From Ichthyophis bannanicus (lineage: Eukaryota; Chordata; Amphibia; Gymnophiona; Ichthyophiidae), in NCBI GenBank assembly GCA_033557465.1, contig CM066032.1, positions 60,052,955-60,116,954 on the forward strand: 64,000 bases of DNA. Reading direction: 5' to 3'. This document shows, one piece after another, positions 59,238 to 64,000 of this stretch. Within the stretch, counting starts at the first letter, position 1; every line of letters begins with the position of its first letter. The position numbers and the translations under genes are program-made. The notes under the pieces are model-generated. The model was not told where the DNA came from, made no database searches, and saw only the letters and a program-made list of their open reading frames with translations.

Positions 59238-60960
59238 AAGAGGTTTGCTGCGGAAGCAAAAACACGTAATAAAGACTTTTTCAAGTACATTTGTTGCAAA
59301 GAACCTGTGAGAGAGTCATTTGGTCCATTAGATGATAGAGGGGTTAAAGGGGCACTACGAGGCAACAAGGCGATAGCGGAGAGACTGAATGAATTCTGTG
59401 CTTCGGTCTTTACTGAGGAAGATGTAGGGATGTTACCCATGACTGAAGTGGTATTTAAAGGTGCGTAAGAATTGAAGGAAATATCGATACATCGGGAAGA
59501 TGTATTACAACTATTTGATAAACTGAATAGTAGCAAATCACCTGGACCGGATGATATACATGCTAGGGTGTTGAAAGAACTGAAATATGAGATTGCAGAC
59601 CTGTTATTAGTAATCTGTGAACTATCATTAAAATCATCTGTAATACCTGAAGATTAGAGGATGGCCAACGTAATGCCAATTTTTAAAAAGGGTTCCAGGG
59701 GTGATCCAGGAAACGACAGACCGGTGAGCCTGACATCAGTACCGGGAAAAATGGTAGAAACCATCATAAAGAACAAAATTGCTAAACATGTAGATAGCCA
59801 TGGCTTAATGGTAGAAAGCCAACATGGCTTTAGAGAAGAAAGATCTTGTCTTACTAATCTGTTATGTGTTTTTGAAGGTGTGAATAAATAGGTAGACAAA
59901 GGCGAGCCGGGTGATATAGTGTATTTGGACTTTCAGAAAGCCTTTGACAAGGTCCCTCATCAGAGACTTTTGCAAAACTAAAGAGTCATGGGATAGGAGG
60001 CAGTGTACTATTATGGATCAGGAACTGATTAAAAGATAGAAAGCAGAGGATACGGCTAAATGGACAATTTTACCAGTGGAGAAAGGTGAATAGTAGTGTA
60101 CCCCAGGGATCTGTGCTGGGTCCACTGCTTTTTGACATATTCATAAATGACCTGGAAAGTGGAATAACGAGTGAGGTTATCAAATTTGCAGATGACACAA
60201 AACTATTTAAAGTTGTTAAAGCCCAAGAGGATTGTGGAAAATTGCAAGAGGATCTTGATAAATTGGAAGACTGGGCATTAAAGTGACAGATGAAATTTAA
60301 TGTGGATAAGTGCAAAGTTATGCACCTAGGGAAGAACAACCCAAACTATGTTTACACGATGCAAGGTTCCACATTAGGAACCACCACCCAGGAAAAAAGA
60401 TTTAGGTGTCATTGTGGACAACATGCTAAAACCCTCTGCCCAGTGTGCAGCGGCGGCTAAGAGAGCAAATAGAATGATAGGTATCATAAGGAAAGGAATG
60501 GAAAATAAAACAAAGGATATTATAATTCCTCTATATCGTTCCATGGTGCATCCGCACCTTGAATATTGTGTGCAATTCTGTTCACCGTATCTTAAAAAGG
60601 ATATAGTGTTATTAGAAAAGATTCAGAGAAGAGTCACCAAAATGGTAAAGGGGATGGAAGGATACCCCTATGAAGACAGGCTAAAAAGGTTAGGGCTCTT
60701 TAAACTGGAAAAGAGACGGCTGAGGGGAGATATGATAGAAGTCTATAAATTAATGAACGGAGTGGAACGGGTAAACGTAGATTGATTGATTGTTTACGTC
60801 ATCAGAATATAGAAAGACTAGGGGACATGCAATGAAGCTACAGGGTAAAGTATTTAAGACTAATAAGAGAAAATATTTTTTCACTCAACGTGTAATGCAA
60901 CTCTGGAATTTGTTACCGGAGGCTGTTTAGTGTAGCTGAGTTTAAAAAAGGTTTGGACAA
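59238..60960 (+). pseudogene. CR1-VI ORF2, RT and C-terminus
   Basis: Open blocks 59,238-59,468 (KTRNKDFFKYI, RLNEFCASVFTEEDVG), 59,472-59,657 (KSPGPDDIHARVLKELK), 59,661-59,891 (VSLTSVPGKMVET, QHGFREERSCLTN), about 59,895-60,080 (YLDFQKAFDKVPHQ), 60,086-60,286 ([25 protein letters not shown]) and 60,414-60,785 (LKPSAQCAAAAKRANR, HPHLEYCVQFCSPYLKKD). Stops at about 59,467, 59,655, 59,889 and 60,283, plus frame changes. One stop (59,655) is where DW is expected (TGG to TAG). Decayed, but every domain is recognisable. Confidence 0.88.
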
Positions 60961-61139
60961 GTAAAAGGGACCCAGGATATCAATGCTTGACCCAGTACAA
61001 GCATTGTGGAACCTGTGTCTTTTGGGGAAACTGCTAGGTACGTATAACCTAGATTGGCCACTGTTGGAAACAGGATACTGGGCTTGATGGACCTTGGTCT
61101 GACCCAGTATGGTATATCTTACGTTCTTATGATTGGGGA

Positions 61140-61560
61140 CAGGTCTGCAAACACTTCCACAGCATAAAATCTCCCAGATCAGTAGGCTCAGTGTGCACGC
61201 TCTATTTATGATTTGCTCCATCTCGGAGAGAAACGCCTCCCACACCAGCCTCTTGATCATCGTGGGGCAGTTTGCAAACTGTCTCCAGGATGCCTCAGAA
61301 CTGCAGATTCTGCTGCCTTGCTCAGTTCTTAGCGTCCTCAGTTTTATCCATTAGTTCACCATTACTGTGCTCCAGTTCCTCGACTCAGTTCCAGAACACA
61401 ACCTGCTCATGCTGCTCATTGAGGTGTCCCTCTGAGTCATCCACCTGTCACCCCAGGTCAGCCATATCGCGTCAGTATTCCTCTGTCACCTCTGTGATCT
61501 CATCACGACACACAGCAATATCCTGCCGCTGCTCCTGGAACCATAAGTTCATTTCCTCTT
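61140..61560 (-). pseudogene. L1 ORF1 fragment
   Basis: Minus-strand text shows a coiled-coil-like run (ELEHSNGELMDKTEDAKN) followed by the ARRQNLQF hallmark and, in another frame, FLSEMEQIINRACTLSL. Same domain order as the ORF1 at 35,687-37,351 but a different L1 subfamily. Stops and frame changes throughout. Confidence 0.7.
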
Positions 61561-61561
61561 A

Positions 61562-61652
61562 AATGTAACCCCTGAGTCAGCTCTTTATTGTTTCTTCTAA
61601 ACCGCTTTGATTACATGAAAAGCGGTATATAAAATGTGTCATATCAATAAAT
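61562..61652 (+). mobile_element. Short L2/SINE tail
   Basis: Carries the shared hairpin: ACCGCTTT (61,601-61,608) with AAAGCGGT (61,619-61,626) and the 10-nt loop GATTACATGA, followed by ATATAAAATG. Only this tail part is present, inserted in L1 ORF1 debris. Confidence 0.75.
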
Positions 61653-62329
61653 TGGGATCATTCAGGGCGGTCGTGCTGTGACACCTGTCCACAGCCACAA
61701 GACTCTTAAGGTCTTCCTTCCCTATTTAGCGGTACATGCCTGCCGTGCTCTGAACACCTTGTCGGAACTGGGCCTGCGTATGCAAAATCCAAGATCTTGA
61801 GGTTTTTTTCTACACCAACATTTTTCACCTAGCTTAAAAGCAATGCTTTCACAAGGCAATATCAGAGGGGGCGGGGGAGGTAGGTGCAAAGGAAAGTGCA
61901 GAACCATTAGAGTTTAAGCTGCCATTGGGGTTGGTGACGTCACTTCCTCCCTTTTATAAAGTTATTTTCACGTGTGTGTGGCAGTGTACACATGTAAAGT
62001 GGCTTTTGTAAAATTGTGACAAGCATAAAGGTACATGTGATAACATGCCCGCATATGGTTTTACTGTAGGTGGTGCTAGAGGCGCAGTCTGGATAGAGTG
62101 TGGGCAGGATCTCTTGTACTGTACGAAGGCCACCACCTTTTCTGCTCCTTCTTTCGAGAGCCATAGTGGCCTCATTTTCCTTCTACATTTACTTATTTTC
62201 CTAATAAAAAGGTTTGTTGCCCTTCAAATATCACCTTTCGGTTTTGCCCACTGCTTTTATACATCCCCCAGCTGTTATCATTCAGCTAATGACTATTTTA
62301 GGTACTGTCCCATCTTGGCAAAGTTAGGG
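61653..62329. other. Unassigned stretch
   Basis: 61,653-61,730 may be leftover L1. The rest, including GTGTGTGTGG near 61,972 and a C/T-rich area, shows no family I know and no convincing ORF. Confidence 0.3.
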
Positions 62330-62573
62330 TCCTAGACTTTAGGAAAGCTAACATTTGACTGGATATTTGACAGCCCTAGTCCTAATATTGAACCACACCA
62401 TCCGATGATCACTGGCTGCGAGATTATCTCCCACTTTAACATCAGGAACACTTTCACCATTGTAAGAAACAGGTCCAATATGGTCCCCTCACGTGTAGGG
62501 TCTGTTACCTGTTGCCGGAATAGTTCTCCCTGTAGAGAATCCAGGATCTCCTTACTTCTAAATGACACCTGTG
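62330..62573 (-). pseudogene. LINE endonuclease fragment (CR1-like)
   Basis: Minus-strand open block (62,568-62,332) reads ILDSLQGELFRQQVTDPTRE and GTILDLFLT, equivalent to FLEQLVHEPTRGEAILDLVL in CR1-VI. Different LINE subfamily. No RT follows. Confidence 0.7.
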
Positions 62574-64000
62574 ATAAGGAAGCTTATCATAGCTCAGGAA
62601 GGAGCTATAGTAAAGGTGAAGTGACTCTGAACAAGCAACCTGTCAGTTCTGGTAGAAATAAGAAAACAGAATATTTCCATAAAAGACTACCAGTCCCAGA
62701 ATGCACCAGGTTTCCAACAGCCATTAGAGGAGCTGAAGTGGGGAAACGTGTGTTCAATCAGGAGGGCTATGAGGTAATCCCCAAGCACTCATCTCAAAGG
62801 GCAGGGCCTGATTCAGCACAGCTGCGCTGTGCTAGGGTGGAGCACTCATCTAAGCAGAATAAAGGTAGAGTTTATTCTACAGAGAATCAGCTTGATCATC
62901 TTCCGTATCTTGGACATCTTCATCATCTGGAGGATCATCAGAAGCAGAAGCCAGAGCGGACGGACAGAGAGAGCAAGACACACTTTGGAAGAGAAAAGCA
63001 TTTGGGAGGTCTAAAGGAGTCCATAGCAGTACGTATACTGGGAGGCATTCCAGAGGCAAGCATACACCATTGGACTGGAGAAAGCCAGAGGAGTGGTGCT
63101 GCAGGGCCAGGAATCTCCAGACGGTACCTGTGAGGGAGACGGCTGCACTTGGAAGGGACCCTAAGACCCGTGCCAGAAGGTATGTGAAGAGAGACCCAGT
63201 GTCCAGGGATCTAGAGTGGAAGGCTGGACATAAAAACTGGACTACATACTGGCCAGGCTATTTAGAGAGGAACTCTAACAGCAATGGAGGCTCAGGTATG
63301 AACACTGATCTATGCCCTAGCTATACCCTTGAAAGACAGCAGGGAAACAAGTATTCTCCTGAGAGTGCTCCATTGAGAAATTCCTCTGTGCCAATCCATG
63401 ATATTGAACCCATGATTGTTGAAGAAGGGGGAGAGGTTGTAGATGCAGGCTGTGAATACATGAATTGCTCTCTGTCTAAACTCCTGTGGTAAATTGCTGT
63501 TACAAAGTACAACAACCATCACAAAGAAATACAAACTTGTTCTTTAATCTACTCAGAAAAGCTCCTGAGTAGGATTTGAGCCACGCAGTAGAAAGTAAGC
63601 CAGCTAAGGGGTTTCAGCTGGGTAACTGCTAGCAATTGAGCCTTACCTAATTGCCTGTGAGCTCTGAGGGAACACTTCTGAGTCTGTGTGTGAAGATATA
63701 AGAAGTTAACCTGAAAAGAACAGTTTTTCCCTACTTTGTGGGTTTTGTTTGTTGATTGAAGCATTGCTAAGAAAATATTAGCTAGAGCCTACAGAAAAGA
63801 CCAGTTTGTTACCAACCAGGTCTTTATTCTTTGATTTGATTGCCTGACAAGTTCAACTGTTGTTTTCCTGATTTTGTTTTTCTAAGTATAACACTGAAAG
63901 CAAGTATCCTGTTTTATGCGCTACCAAGTATATCTGTGTTGGGAGAAATAACCCCATAAATAAATATCTTATTGGCTTTACACTCAAGCAAGCACAACTA
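62574..64000. other. Unassigned terminal stretch with a ZNF143-like site
   Basis: The plus-strand open frame 62,405-63,133 runs through antisense LINE text at its start and has no domain further on, so I do not call it. GATAAGGAAGCTTATC at 62,571-62,590 is palindromic. ACTACCAGTCCCAGAATGCA at 62,686-62,705 resembles the ZNF143/THAP11 motif. AATAAATAAATATC near 63,958 could be a polyadenylation signal. The region may be part of an element that continues beyond the window. Confidence 0.35.

Larger units (their letters stand above)
49374..61132 (+). mobile_element. CR1-VI: near full-length CR1 split by a second CR1 carrying an ERV
   Basis: ORF1 (49,383-50,228), endonuclease (50,490-51,450) and linker up to RQAKGEFE at about 51,530, then continuing at 59,238 with AAEAKTRNKDFFKYI through RT, C-terminus and the 3' UTR ending near 61,132 (CTTACGTTCTTATG). 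CR1-III shows that the two text blocks are adjacent in the family (GEFEKKLAAEAKTRNK). DIRS-Y lies immediately upstream, probably inside the CR1 5' UTR. Confidence 0.9.

Noticed and set aside
62405..63133. 242-codon plus-strand frame
   Set aside because: Its first third is the antisense of a LINE endonuclease fragment; the rest has no known domain.
1..64000. CRISPR arrays, bacterial operons or origins
   Set aside because: The sequence is vertebrate repeat DNA; no regularly spaced short repeats with unique spacers were seen.

Overview
The window is intergenic vertebrate DNA built almost entirely of transposable elements. I found no host protein-coding gene, tRNA or rRNA gene. The mix of CR1, several L2-like families, L1, an RTE/BovB LINE, DIRS tyrosine-recombinase retrotransposons, a tRNA-headed CORE-SINE, hAT/foldback MITEs and a gammaretrovirus-like endogenous retrovirus (ERV) fits a large amphibian genome. 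A caecilian is my best guess, from composition only. The numbering CR1-I, L2-I, DIRS-X and so on is mine and applies to this window only.

Layout. (1) 1-10,724: one plus-strand CR1 LINE (CR1-I) is split by four later insertions: a minus-strand L2-like LINE with an intact 1,026-aa ORF (104-3,583), a SINE (about 4,298-4,572), a minus-strand RTE/BovB LINE (about 4,744-5,857) and a second minus-strand L2-like LINE (about 6,309-10,385). (2) 11,020-13,047: an older CR1 fragment, L1 3' debris, a small foldback MITE and unassigned DNA. (3) 13,048 to about 37,430: a minus-strand L1. Its ORF2 stops near 13,625 and resumes near 31,379 because a plus-strand DIRS element (DIRS-X, 13,626-31,378) is inserted in it. 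DIRS-X was itself opened between its gag halves by about 10 kb of L2-like LINEs (14,136-24,330), between its recombinase and internal complementary region (ICR) by a minus-strand CR1 (27,757-30,627), and again by an L1 3' end (30,850-31,195). The left-over L1 also carries one SINE and two L2 tails. (4) 37,430-43,260: CR1 3' ends, a SINE, an hAT MITE with 8-bp target duplications, and a foldback element. (5) 43,261-61,132: a near full-length CR1 (CR1-VI). A structurally complete DIRS element (DIRS-Y, 43,261-49,373) lies just upstream of its ORF1, and a 5'-truncated CR1 (51,531-59,237) sits inside its ORF2. That inner CR1 holds a young, internally deleted ERV (52,101-58,826, minus strand). (6) 61,133-64,000: L1 ORF1 and LINE fragments, then about 1.4 kb of unassigned sequence.

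How the parts relate. The L2-like LINEs and the SINEs share a 3'-terminal hairpin with a 10-nt loop and covarying stem arms, which fits SINE mobilisation by LINE reverse transcriptases. At least two SINE tail types match two different L2 tails. A GC-rich palindrome with nearby CCAAT motifs recurs as a 5' module. The two DIRS elements show the textbook logic of inverted ends plus an ICR that copies the end-to-end junction, with AAC and CTT as their respective core trinucleotides. All calls come from reading the sequence. No database search was possible.
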